Positions 17,136 to 26,037 of a stretch of 64,000 bases of DNA are shown piece after piece (within the stretch, counting starts at the first letter, position 1; every line of letters begins with the position of its first letter). This DNA comes from Calditrichia bacterium (GTDB lineage Bacteria > Calditrichota > Calditrichia > RBG-13-44-9 > J075). Position numbers and translations under genes: made by a program. The stretch lies in NCBI GenBank assembly GCA_020635015.1, contig JACKAP010000002.1:620001-684000 (forward strand), written 5' to 3'. Below the pieces are notes generated by a model, which was not told where the DNA came from, searched no databases, and worked only from the letters and a program-made list of their open reading frames with translations.

Positions 17136-17297
17136 GGTTGATGGGTGAATGGGTGAATGGGTTGAATTGGAGCAAACATTCCACTTCTCCGTCGTGAAAG
17201 TATATGTTTGCTAAGGAAAAAAGACCTGCTATATGCGCAGGCTTTTTTTCATCCAGCTTAACCCATACACCCATACACCCATCAACCCATTCACGCA
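17136..17297. repeat. Hairpin element, GGGTGAAT family
   Basis: Left arm TTGATGGGTGAATGGGTGAATGGG (17137-17162) and right arm CCCATACACCCATACACCCATCAACCC (17260-17290) are complementary 8-base word arrays. A conventional terminator sits between them. The right arm runs directly into the stop codon of the aminopeptidase gene. Confidence 0.75.
17217..17249. terminator. Bidirectional Rho-independent terminator
   Basis: An A-run, CCTGC-TATATGC-GCAGG stem-loop and T7 run (17217-17249). It can serve the TPR gene from one side and the convergent aminopeptidase gene from the other. Confidence 0.8.
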
Positions 17298-18256
17298 TTT
17301 ATCATCATCCTCCCATCCTTCAAAATCACCTCTCCATCGATCGTCAGCGTGGGCTTGAGCAGGATGCCGTCGACGTGGAAACCGATATTGCAGGTGCCGC
17401 CCATGGAGATGTTGTTGCCCAACGCCAGGTGCACGGTGCCGAGCACCTTTTCGTCTTCCAGCACGGTGCCTTTGATCTCGGCCATGTGATTGGTGCCCAC
17501 CCCCAGTTCGGCCAGGTTGCGAGCTCCTGAACCCAGGGAGTTGACCGTCTGATCGAACTGCCGGGCTTGCTCCCCGCCTTCGATCTTCACCGCCATGCCT
17601 TTTTCCACGGTGATGCGCACCGGCTCGCCACTGATCAGGCCGATGCCGGCCAGGGAGCCGTCGACCACGTAAATCCCCTCGGCCTCCCCTTCCCGGGGCA
17701 TGAGAAAAGCTTCGCCGGAGGGAAGATTGCCATAGGTGCCGGGGCTCAGCACCAGGCCGGTGGAGGGCTTGGCCTTAATGCCCCCGATCGGCAGGCGGAT
17801 GTCGCTGCCCGCCGGGGTGGTGACGTGGGCCATCTTCCCGGCATCAAGGATAGCGGCGATCTTCTCGGTTAGGCGGGCGATAACGTGATAGTCGGCCCGC
17901 ATGGTGCGGATCATGACATCTTCGGTGATCCCCGGCATGGTGCCCACCCGCGCGCCGGCAGCGCAGGCCGCCCGGCGGGCGTCAGTATGGGTCAGAGAGG
18001 TGCTGGTGGGGCAAATCACCACATCGACGCTTTTCATCGCTTCGGTGATGGCGGGGGGAGGCTCTTCCCCATTCACCCGGCGGGGCTGCATCTCCATCAG
18101 CAGCGTCTCGGCGGCGAGGTCGCGGCACACCTCGTAGAGAGCCAGTCCGATCTGGCGGCGGGGCGCGTCGGTAACGATCAGAACGGTTTCATGCTTTTTG
18201 ACGCCGAGGCAATCGCGGGCGGCGGTCAGGGCGGCTTCGTGTAGTGGGGTGGTCAT
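17291..18256 (-). CDS. Short M29-like aminopeptidase
   Basis: 321 residues, ATG preceded by AGGAGA. Sequence features such as VLIVTDAPRRQIGLAL, the DVVICPTSTSLTHTDARRAA block, PGITEDVMIRTM and the C-terminal ELGVGTNHMAEIKGTVLEDEKVLGTVHLALGNN match the group annotated as leucyl aminopeptidase/AmpS-like, related to thermophilic M29 metalloproteases and NicX-type enzymes. The acidic/histidine residues of the C-terminal half (GTNH, EDEK, HLALG) would hold the metal. It is about 80 residues shorter than classical M29 enzymes, as usual for this subgroup. The peptide substrate is unknown. Confidence 0.8.
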   Translation of the reverse strand: MTTPLHEAALTAARDCLGVKKHETVLIVTDAPRRQIGLALYEVCRDLAAETLLMEMQPRRVNGEEPPPAITEAMKSVDVVICPTSTSLTHTDARRAACAAGARVGTMPGITEDVMIRTMRADYHVIARLTEKIAAILDAGKMAHVTTPAGSDIRLPIGGIKAKPSTGLVLSPGTYGNLPSGEAFLMPREGEAEGIYVVDGSLAGIGLISGEPVRITVEKGMAVKIEGGEQARQFDQTVNSLGSGARNLAELGVGTNHMAEIKGTVLEDEKVLGTVHLALGNNISMGGTCNIGFHVDGILLKPTLTIDGEVILKDGRMMINA

Positions 18257-18352
18257 GATGGGTCTCCTGTGTTGTAAGATGTCTGATTAATATTAGCCAC
18301 AGAGACACGGAGATCACAGAGGTTTTATAAGTTTTGGGGTGGTGGGTGGTGG

Positions 18353-18711
18353 ATGTTTGCGCTTCGCGCGATATTTGCCGGCTGCGCCGGCGATGTTCGC
18401 TTCGCTGATATTTGCGCTTCGCGCGGTACTATGCCGGTTTCGAGGAATAGCATTTTCGTCACCCAATTACGCCCAAAGAACAAACATCGCGAGCAAATGT
18501 GAGCAAATATCGTGAGCGCAAGCGAACAAACATCGCGAGCAACAGCGAGCAAACATCGTGAGCGCAAGCGAACAAACATCGCGAGCAACAGCGAGCAAAC
18601 ATCGAGCAACAGCGAGCAAACATCGTGAGCAAGCGAACAAACATCGCGAGCAACAGCGAGCAAACATCGCGAGCAACAACGAGCAAACATCGCGCGAAGC
18701 GCAAATATCCC
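18353..18711. repeat. Large tandem/inverted repeat, GCGAGCAAACATC family
   Basis: Positions 18480-18692 are a two-level tandem array of GCGAGCAAACATC, GCGAGCAACA and CGCAAGCGAACAAACATC words. Flanks 18353-18424 and 18689-18710 carry inverted copies of GATATTTGCGCTTCGCGCG. The whole could fold as a long hairpin. It occupies most of the 666-base gap between the aminopeptidase and the (p)ppGpp synthetase genes; at 18292-18325 there is also half of the CCACAGAGACACGG repeat. The long minus-strand frames through the array are artefacts. Confidence 0.8.
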
Positions 18712-18922
18712 TTGTATTTACCTTCCGGAAACATTAGCTTCGTATTTTAGGCCCGGCAGCACCGTGTGACCCCGGCAGAATAAGGCGCTTCTACCTGCCG
18801 GGGCGGGATAGTTTTACGATTAGCGCCGTATAACAAACGCAGATTTTGCGTTTTGACCTTGAGTTGGGAAAAAAGACTGCCGAAATATATAACCTTACCT
18901 CATAGCTGAGTGGTTTGGCATT

Positions 18923-21151
18923 ATGCACGTGATGGATGCAATCGACAGCAGCGAAAAGACCTATCAAAAGCTTCGTGAACAGTATGATCCGGTCTTTCAG
19001 CAGCTGATCGACAATATCAGGGAATATAATCCCAATTACAATGAGGAGCTGCTGCGCAAGGCCTACGAATTCGGCTTGTGGGCCCACCGCCACCAGCAGC
19101 GGCAGTCCGGCGAGCCCTACTTTGAGCACTGCCTGAACGTGGCGCTGATCCTGGCGGAGATGCGCATGGACAGCGTCACCATCGCCGCCGGTTTGCTCCA
19201 TGACGTGGTGGAGGATACCGGCTATACCAACGAAGAAATCGAGGAGGAATTCGGCCCGCAGATCGCCTTGCTGGTGGACGGCGTCACCAAGATTACCGAG
19301 GTCAGCGGCCGCAAACGCCTCAGCCGGGAGTCGCGCCAGGCGGAGACCTTCCGCAAGATGCTGCTCTCCATGGCCCGCGACCTGCGGGTGATCATCATCA
19401 AGTTCGCCGACCGCCTCCACAATATGCGCACCCTGGAGCACGTGCCGGCCAAGAGCCGGATGCGCATCGCCATCGAGACCCGCGATGTCTACGGCCCGCT
19501 GGCCAACCGCTTCGGGATGGCCCGGGTGAAAAGCGAACTGGAAGACCTGGCCTTCAAATATTTCGATAATAAATCCTTCGTGGAGCTAAAAAAGCGCATC
19601 AATCAGAAGAAGGAGGCCCGGGAAGCTTATCTCGCCAAGATCATCGCCCCGATCGAAACCGAGCTCAAGACCCACAACATCAACGCCACCGTCTACGGCC
19701 GCCCCAAGCACCTCTACTCGATCTACCGCAAGATCCACATCCGCAACAAACCCTTCGAAGAGATCTACGACCTGCTCGCCATCCGCATCATCGTGCAGAA
19801 GGTGGAGGAATGCTATTACGTGCTCGGGCTGGTGCACAACCTCTACACTCCGGTGTACGAGCGCTTCAAGGATTACATCGCCATGCCCAAGATTAACGGC
19901 TACCAGTCGCTGCACACCACGCTGGTCGACAAGGAAGGGCACATGGTAGAGGTGCAGATCCGCACCGAACCGATGCACAACATCGCGGAAATGGGGATCG
20001 CCGCCCACTGGCGCTACAAGGAAGGAATCCCCGACCGCAAGAAGGACGATGTGGAACAGCAGCTTGGCTGGGTGCGGCAATTGCTCGACCAGTTCAAAGG
20101 CAAGGAAATGGTCGATGCCCAGGATTTCCTGGAATCGCTCAAGATCGACCTCTACCAGGATGAGACTTTCGTTTTCACCCCGCAGGGAGACGTGATCCGA
20201 ATGCCGCTCGACTCCACTCCGGTCGACTTCGCCTTCCAGGTGCACACCAACATCGGGATGCACTGCATCGGCGCCAAGGTGAACGGTAAGATCGTGCCCC
20301 TGAAGCATAAGCTGCACAGCGGCGACCTGGTGGAGATCATCACCAGCGCCAACCAGCATCCCAACCAGGACTGGCTGATCTTTGTCAGGACCAGCAAGGC
20401 GCGCCACCATATCCGCAAGTATCTCCGCGAGGTGCAGTTCGAGCACAGCATCAAGTTAGGGGAAGAGATCATCACCAAATACTTCCGGCGCTTCAAGCTG
20501 AAGGTCAGCGAGGATAAGCTGGAGGAATCCGCCAAAAAACTCAATTTCGATAACGTCAAGAATCTCAAGGCGGCAGTGGGCCGGGGGGAAGTGTCGATCG
20601 AGAAGATCTTCTCCTCCATCTCTGACGCCAAGCCAAAAGAACAAAAGGAATCGCTCCTGCAGCGCATCCTTTCGCGCAATCGCAATCAATCTGCCATCCA
20701 GGTACAGGGGATGGACAACATCATGGTGCACCTCGGCAAGTGCTGCCAGCCGGTGCCGGGGGACGACATTCTCGGCTACATCACCCGCGGCAAGGGCGTC
20801 ACCATCCACCGCAGCACCTGCCCCAACATGCAAAGCCTGATCGACAAGAAAGACCGTACCATCCCGGTCAACTGGACCGTGGAGGTCGAGGAGGAATTTA
20901 AGGTGCAGCTCTCCATCCTGGGCGAAGACCGAAAAAATTTGATTCGCGATATTACCCAGGCACTTGCAAACCACAACATTAATATCTTAAATTTGGACAT
21001 TAGATCGAAAGACAAGCTGGCAACCGGAAAGATCATTGTCGAAGTCAAGAATCTTCCCCACCTGACCCGCGTTATCAACGCCATCAGCAAATGCAAGGGC
21101 ATTCTGAGCGTCGAGCGGGTTGAGCCTGCGTCGAGAAAAAGAACTGTTTAA
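18923..21151 (+). CDS. relA/spoT: Bifunctional (p)ppGpp synthetase/hydrolase
   Basis: 742 residues (ATG 18923; the second ATG three codons on is equally possible). The N-terminal HD hydrolase domain is intact with HDVVEDTG (His93-Asp94). The synthetase domain has HLYSIYRKIH and GYQSLHTTLVD. A TGS domain spans about residues 412-476 (FVFTPQGDVIRMP) and an ACT domain about 665-735. Length and order match Rel proteins that both make and degrade the stringent-response alarmone. Cysteines in KCCQPVPGD mark the conserved zinc-finger/CC region. greA follows after 17 bases and is probably cotranscribed. Confidence 0.97.
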   Translation: MHVMDAIDSSEKTYQKLREQYDPVFQQLIDNIREYNPNYNEELLRKAYEFGLWAHRHQQRQSGEPYFEHCLNVALILAEMRMDSVTIAAGLLHDVVEDTGYTNEEIEEEFGPQIALLVDGVTKITEVSGRKRLSRESRQAETFRKMLLSMARDLRVIIIKFADRLHNMRTLEHVPAKSRMRIAIETRDVYGPLANRFGMARVKSELEDLAFKYFDNKSFVELKKRINQKKEAREAYLAKIIAPIETELKTHNINATVYGRPKHLYSIYRKIHIRNKPFEEIYDLLAIRIIVQKVEECYYVLGLVHNLYTPVYERFKDYIAMPKINGYQSLHTTLVDKEGHMVEVQIRTEPMHNIAEMGIAAHWRYKEGIPDRKKDDVEQQLGWVRQLLDQFKGKEMVDAQDFLESLKIDLYQDETFVFTPQGDVIRMPLDSTPVDFAFQVHTNIGMHCIGAKVNGKIVPLKHKLHSGDLVEIITSANQHPNQDWLIFVRTSKARHHIRKYLREVQFEHSIKLGEEIITKYFRRFKLKVSEDKLEESAKKLNFDNVKNLKAAVGRGEVSIEKIFSSISDAKPKEQKESLLQRILSRNRNQSAIQVQGMDNIMVHLGKCCQPVPGDDILGYITRGKGVTIHRSTCPNMQSLIDKKDRTIPVNWTVEVEEEFKVQLSILGEDRKNLIRDITQALANHNINILNLDIRSKDKLATGKIIVEVKNLPHLTRVINAISKCKGILSVERVEPASRKRTV

Positions 21152-21168
21152 TCTATATCGGAGGTATC

Positions 21169-21648
<480 letters not shown>

Positions 21649-21699
21649 GCGCTGAAACTTCCCTCTCAAGCATCCGTTTTAACAATTGCATATAACAAG

Positions 21700-21732
21700 G
21701 CAGGCCATCCCCAAAGATGGCCTGCTTGATTT
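21700..21732 (+). terminator. Rho-independent terminator after greA
   Basis: Perfect 10-bp stem GCAGGCCATC/GATGGCCTGC with loop CCCAAA, followed by TTGATTT. It ends the relA/spoT-greA transcript. Confidence 0.85.
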
Positions 21733-21789
21733 AACTGCTTAGTAACTCAACGGCGGCTCCGGAACGGGGACCGCCAGACGGAGGCAGCA

Positions 21790-22473
21790 ATGACCGACGA
21801 AGCAAAACGGAAATTATACCGTTCCAAAAGCGACCGCTACATCAGCGGGGTATGCGGCGGATTGGCGGCATATTTTAGTATCGACAGCAACCTGGTCCGT
21901 CTGCTGATCGTGGTGTCGGCCTTCATTGGGGGAATCGGGATCGTGCTTTACATCGCCGCCCTGGTGCTGGTACCGGAGAATCCCGAGGAGAGCGCCGAGC
22001 CGAGCCGGAGTTCCCAGGACAGCTCCCTGTTTTGGGGAATTTTGTTCATCGCCGTGGGAGCGGTGCTGATCCTGTGGGAAATGGATATTTTCGACCTGTT
22101 CTATTTTAACATCTCCTGGCCGACCCTCTGGGCGGTGCTGCTGATCGCCATCGGGGTGAGTCTGCTGATTGCCCAATACCGCCAGCAGCCGGACCGCAGC
22201 AGCGATCTGTCTACCGTCGACAGCAGCGCAGGCAGTGAGGGCGACAGCAGCACAGACAAGACCTCCGGCAGCCACTTCAACATCTATCGTTCGCGCAGCG
22301 ACCGCAAGCTGGCCGGGGTATGCGCCGGGCTGGCCAAGCACTTCAACATCGACCCCACCCTGGTGCGCCTGGGCTGGGTGCTGGCCACGGTGGCATCGAA
22401 GGGGCTGGGATTGCTGGTATATGTGATCTTTATCTTTATTTTTCCGGAAGAAACCAACGAGCAAACCGTCTGA
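21790..22473 (+). CDS. Double PspC-domain membrane protein
   Basis: 227 residues, start with GGAGG. Two PspC domains bracket the protein: residues about 5-65 (YRSKSDRYISGVCGGLAAYFSIDSNLVRL) and about 157-222 (YRSRSDRKLAGVCAGLAKHFNIDPTLVRL). Between them is a LiaF/DUF5668-like pair of membrane segments (WGILFIAVGAVLILWEM, LWAVLLIAIGVSLLI). PspC proteins sense or buffer envelope stress. The internal duplication is uncommon. The next gene, 10 bases downstream, is another LiaF-like membrane protein, so both probably act in one envelope-stress unit. Confidence 0.9.
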   Translation: MTDEAKRKLYRSKSDRYISGVCGGLAAYFSIDSNLVRLLIVVSAFIGGIGIVLYIAALVLVPENPEESAEPSRSSQDSSLFWGILFIAVGAVLILWEMDIFDLFYFNISWPTLWAVLLIAIGVSLLIAQYRQQPDRSSDLSTVDSSAGSEGDSSTDKTSGSHFNIYRSRSDRKLAGVCAGLAKHFNIDPTLVRLGWVLATVASKGLGLLVYVIFIFIFPEETNEQTV

Positions 22474-22483
22474 GGAGGGCAAC

Positions 22484-23014
22484 ATGGCAGGACGTAAAAA
22501 CGGTTACCTGGGGATTATCCTGATTGTGGTCGGCCTGGCCATCCTGTTGCGCGAGCATTATGACATCGACGAATATTTCCTGCGCAGCTACGGCCTCCTC
22601 CTGATCGGCTTGCTGGGATTGTTCCGCGCCTTTTCCTCCCGGCCGCGAGGGGGCATCTATCTCTTCTCCATACTAACCCTGGTGGGGCTCTATTACATCC
22701 TGGGCGATGCCGGGGTTTATGACATCGAGCGGGGATTAACCACCTCGGTGTTCACCCTGATCGCCGGCGCCGCCCTCTTTCCGCGTTATCTCTTTGGCGG
22801 ACGAAATTGGAAAGACCTGCTCTACGGCACCCTGATCCTGGCGGTGGGCGCCATCTTCCTGCTCTTCCACCTGCGGGTGATCCCGTATTACACCTTCGAG
22901 ACTATCATCATCGACTATTGGCCGGTTGCCCTGATCGCCATCGGTCTGGCCTATCTGGTCAACGGTCTGTGGCCGCGGCGCGGCGGTAATAGCGAGGGGA
23001 GCGCGGTAGTGTGA
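22484..23014 (+). CDS. LiaF/DUF5668-like membrane protein
   Basis: 176 residues, ATG with AGGAGG. It has three GLLLIGLLGLF/LIVVGLAILL-type segments, each a pair of short hydrophobic stretches, as in the N-terminal membrane domain of LiaF. The soluble LiaF C-terminal domain is absent. It is cotranscribed with the double PspC gene, which supports an envelope-stress role. No kinase or regulator partner lies next to it. Confidence 0.8.
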   Translation: MAGRKNGYLGIILIVVGLAILLREHYDIDEYFLRSYGLLLIGLLGLFRAFSSRPRGGIYLFSILTLVGLYYILGDAGVYDIERGLTTSVFTLIAGAALFPRYLFGGRNWKDLLYGTLILAVGAIFLLFHLRVIPYYTFETIIIDYWPVALIAIGLAYLVNGLWPRRGGNSEGSAVV

Positions 23015-23026
23015 GGGCAGGTGCAG

Positions 23027-23155
23027 TGCAACCGCCCCTGCGCCGTTCACTGAACGCTTCACACCGCTGGCACCGCCGGGGAAAGGCGCAACCGCCCCTG
23101 ATTGGCTCGCTGGACGCTTCTCCAATCTGTCCCCGCCTTCACCAAGGCGGGGAAT
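23027..23155. repeat. CAACCGCCCCTG...CTGTCCCCGCC element, copy 1
   Basis: The words CAACCGCCCCTG, CTCGCTGGACGCTTC and AATCTGTCCCCGCCTT occur in this order and reappear in reverse complement at 47535..47612. The first word is present twice here (23029 and 23089), suggesting two partial copies. The following bases (23195-23270) hold two short hairpins of the form GACGCAGAGCGTC and CCACGCAGAGCGTGG. Confidence 0.75.
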
Positions 23156-23294
23156 AGTATGTAGGCTTCGACCATTAATCAAAGAAATCTATTCCGTGCA
23201 ATTGCGACGCAGAGCGTCGCTGATGAGGATGCCACGCAGAGCGTGGCACCAGTGCCGAGCGCAGCAACGGCACCATCCCCCACCCTTCCCGAAT

Positions 23295-23353
23295 TTCCGC
23301 CATAATAAAAAACCGCCGGACGCCTCACCCGGCGGTTTTTTATTATGGCGGAA
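23295..23353. terminator. Perfect 25-bp terminator-type palindrome
   Basis: Positions 23295-23319 pair without mismatch with 23329-23353; the loop is 9 bases. The stem includes CCGCCGG flanked by A6/T6 runs, so it works as a Rho-independent terminator in both directions. It separates the LiaF-like gene from the TPR gene. Confidence 0.85.
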
Positions 23354-23479
23354 CTCAAAAAAAATGTATATTATAGGAAATGCGCCAAAATTTGACGCAC
23401 CGCATTTTTATCGCCGGCAAAATGATGTAACTTCGGTTTCAGCGGCGAATGGCATTTAACGGAAGGATATGCTGGCATC

Positions 23480-24670
23480 ATGAGTTTTTACGAAGGCAAA
23501 TTGACCGAAAAAACCGAAGGAACGCTGGATAATTTCGGGCTTCACGATAAGATTGAGATCTACAATCGCGAATTCCATGTCCACACCGGCGCACTGCTGG
23601 AAAATCAGAAAATCATCTCGGAAGTGTTCGAGCGGGGAATGTTCCTGATTTCCCGGGATCACCGCATTGCCCTGCGCAGTGAGACCCAGCAGATCGATTA
23701 TGACTTCCTCAACAGCGAGACCGAGCAATTCCACCAAAGCGTGATCGAAGAACTGGAAGCGCTGTATCAGATCAAAGAGAAACTCGACCGCTACCGCCAT
23801 GCCAAATCCCATTATTATCTCGGCATCCTGTTTCTGCGGCGCAACCTCTTTGAGGAAGCGGTGCATCAGTTCACGACATCCATCGATCAGGACAATAATT
23901 TCATGCGCGCCTATATGGGACTGGGCATCAGCTACCTGAAATCGCGCCAATTCAGCACCGCGATGGCCACCTTCCAGAAAGCCCTGAGCATGAGCGAGAA
24001 ATATCCCGATTTTCTCAATTACCACGGGCTGGCCCACCTGTTTCTGAACGAATATGACAACGCCATCAACCTCTTCAAGGAGGCGATCCGCCTCAACCCC
24101 AATTACGTGGAAGCGCAGTTCAACCTCGGGGTAGCGCTCTATAAATCGGCGCTGGAAGGGGTGAAGGATCCTCAGGCAGTGGCGGTCCCGGCAAGGGTGT
24201 CGATCTACCTCAAGCAGGTGCGCGACCTCAAAAAATACCGCATCCCCCACTGGCGCAAATCCTTCAACCAACTGCTGGAATTGCTGAAAGATAACAACCA
24301 TGAGATGATCATCCCCCAACTGGAGCAATTCCAACTGCGCCTGGTCGACTTGATGGGCCACCAGGAGAAGATCTACGAATTCTACCTGCGCTTCCTGTTT
24401 GGCGGCATCGATTTGTCCCTGCCGACCATCAACAAGTACGAGCGCTACTTCATCGATACCAATTCGGAGCACAATCACTATCCCGATTATTGGAACGACC
24501 TCGGCACCTTCAACCTGATCAAAAGCCGCAGCCTTTATCAAAAAGCAATGGAAGAGCTGGAAAAAGCGCTCTCCCTGGCTCCGGAATTCGAGGATGCCAA
24601 GCACAACCTGAAGATGACCAAAAGCCACGAGAAAGGCTTTCTGATCCTGCTGAGGGCCATTCTGAAGTAA
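23480..24670 (+). CDS. TPR-repeat protein paired with a sigma-54 regulator
   Basis: 396 residues, no signal peptide. The N-terminal ~115 residues are not recognised. TPR units follow: AKSHYYLGILFLRRNLFEEAVHQF, RAYMGLGISYLKSRQFSTAMATFQKALSM, and FKEAIRLNPNYVEAQFNLGVAL. A helical middle ends with another TPR-like pair (QKAMEELEKALSLAPEFEDAKHNL). The next gene starts 15 bases downstream, so the two are likely one operon; TPR proteins beside response regulators often relay or tune the signal, but the partner here is unknown. Confidence 0.8.
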   Translation: MSFYEGKLTEKTEGTLDNFGLHDKIEIYNREFHVHTGALLENQKIISEVFERGMFLISRDHRIALRSETQQIDYDFLNSETEQFHQSVIEELEALYQIKEKLDRYRHAKSHYYLGILFLRRNLFEEAVHQFTTSIDQDNNFMRAYMGLGISYLKSRQFSTAMATFQKALSMSEKYPDFLNYHGLAHLFLNEYDNAINLFKEAIRLNPNYVEAQFNLGVALYKSALEGVKDPQAVAVPARVSIYLKQVRDLKKYRIPHWRKSFNQLLELLKDNNHEMIIPQLEQFQLRLVDLMGHQEKIYEFYLRFLFGGIDLSLPTINKYERYFIDTNSEHNHYPDYWNDLGTFNLIKSRSLYQKAMEELEKALSLAPEFEDAKHNLKMTKSHEKGFLILLRAILK

Positions 24671-24685
24671 CCATCCGGATTTCCC

Positions 24686-26032
24686 ATGCCAGCCATACTG
24701 ATCGTCGATAACGAGGAAAAATTCTGCAAGGTGATTCAGGCCTCCCTGGCCCTGGAATCGCTGCAAGCCGATTACTGCACGTCCGGCGAGGACGCCCTGG
24801 CCTATCTGGAAGCCCGCCCGGTCGATGCGCTGGTTTCCGACCTGCGTATGGACGGCATCAGCGGCCTGGAACTGCTGGAGGCGGTCAAGGAGCGCTACCC
24901 GGAAACGGAAGTAATTATCATGACCGCCTATGCCACCCAGAAAACCGCCGTCGAAGCTCTGAAAAAGGGCGCATACGATTACCTGATCAAACCCTTCGAG
25001 ATGGACGAGCTGACCCTGCGCCTGCGCCGGATTTTTGACCAGAAGCGCATTGTGGCGGAAAACAAGCGCCTGCGCCAGGGACAGGAGGCGCCGGTCTTTT
25101 TTCGCAAGATCGTCGGGCGCAGCCAGAAGATGCAGGAGATCTATCGCCTGATCAAAAAAGGCAGCGAGAATGAGGCCACGGTGTTGGTGCGCGGCGAAAG
25201 CGGCACCGGCAAGGAGCTGGTGGCGGAGGCGATTCACGGCGAGAGCGACCGCGCAAAACAGCCTTTTGTTGCGGTAAACTGCGCCGCCCTGCCGGAGAAC
25301 CTGCTGGAGAGCGAACTGTTCGGCTACGAAAAAGGGGCTTTTACCGGGGCCACCCAGCGCCGGCTGGGTAAGTTTGAACAGGCCCATGAGGGGAGCATTT
25401 TTCTGGACGAGATCGGCGATATGAGCCTGGCCACCCAGGCCAAGCTGCTGCGGGTGCTGCAGAACCGCGAGATCTACCGCCTGGGTGGCAACGAGCAGAT
25501 TATCGTCGACGTGCGGATCATCGCCGCCACCCATCAGGACCTGGAAGCGATGGTCGAATCCGGCCAGTTCCGCAACGACCTCTACTACCGCCTGAACGTC
25601 TTCCCAATCACTCTGCCTCCGCTGCGGGAGCGCAAGGAGGATATTCCCGCGCTCGCCCATCATTTTGTGGAGCAGTCGAGCGCCCGGGGCATCGACCGCC
25701 GCGCCCTGGCCTACCTGATGGATTACGACTGGCCGGGCAATGTGCGGGAGCTGCAAAATGCGATTGAGCGGGCGGCCATCATTTGTGAGGAGATTATCGA
25801 GGTCGGCGACCTTCCCGCCACCGTGCGCCGGGAGAAGGGCAGCAGTGCCGGCGCCGCCGCGTATGAAATCCCGCCGGAAGGGATCCGCTTGGACGAGTTC
25901 GAGAAAGATCTGATCGTTCAGGCAATTCAAAAAGCAGCCGGCAACAAGACCCGCGCGGCGGAACTGCTGGGCATCACCCGCCGGCGATTATATTCGATGA
26001 TGGAGCGGTTCGGGATCGATCCGAACCGGTGA
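24686..26032 (+). CDS. Sigma-54-dependent response regulator (NtrC/AtoC family)
   Basis: 448 residues in the standard three-domain order. The receiver domain has the phosphorylated Asp52 (SDLRMDG) and Lys about 102 (YDYLIKPFEM). The AAA+ domain (about 142-370) has Walker A GESGTGKE, the sigma-54 contact loop GAFTGA and Walker B GSIFLDEIGD. A Fis-type helix-turn-helix ends the protein (AAGNKTRAAELLGITRRRLY). It activates transcription from -24/-12 promoters after phosphorylation. No cognate histidine kinase is adjacent; the PAS kinase at 39766..42390 is a possible but unproven partner. Confidence 0.95.
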   Translation: MPAILIVDNEEKFCKVIQASLALESLQADYCTSGEDALAYLEARPVDALVSDLRMDGISGLELLEAVKERYPETEVIIMTAYATQKTAVEALKKGAYDYLIKPFEMDELTLRLRRIFDQKRIVAENKRLRQGQEAPVFFRKIVGRSQKMQEIYRLIKKGSENEATVLVRGESGTGKELVAEAIHGESDRAKQPFVAVNCAALPENLLESELFGYEKGAFTGATQRRLGKFEQAHEGSIFLDEIGDMSLATQAKLLRVLQNREIYRLGGNEQIIVDVRIIAATHQDLEAMVESGQFRNDLYYRLNVFPITLPPLRERKEDIPALAHHFVEQSSARGIDRRALAYLMDYDWPGNVRELQNAIERAAIICEEIIEVGDLPATVRREKGSSAGAAAYEIPPEGIRLDEFEKDLIVQAIQKAAGNKTRAAELLGITRRRLYSMMERFGIDPNR

Positions 26033-26037
26033 CCTTC

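Noticed and set aside
18325..18734. Three overlapping minus-strand frames rich in Cys, Leu and Ala
   Set aside because: They are read-throughs of the tandem GCGAGCAAACATC array; no ribosome sites and all three frames are open because of the repeat period.
23456..25930. 824-codon minus-strand frame
   Set aside because: It runs antisense across two solid genes (TPR and NtrC-type regulator); it reflects codon bias, with no recognisable domain.
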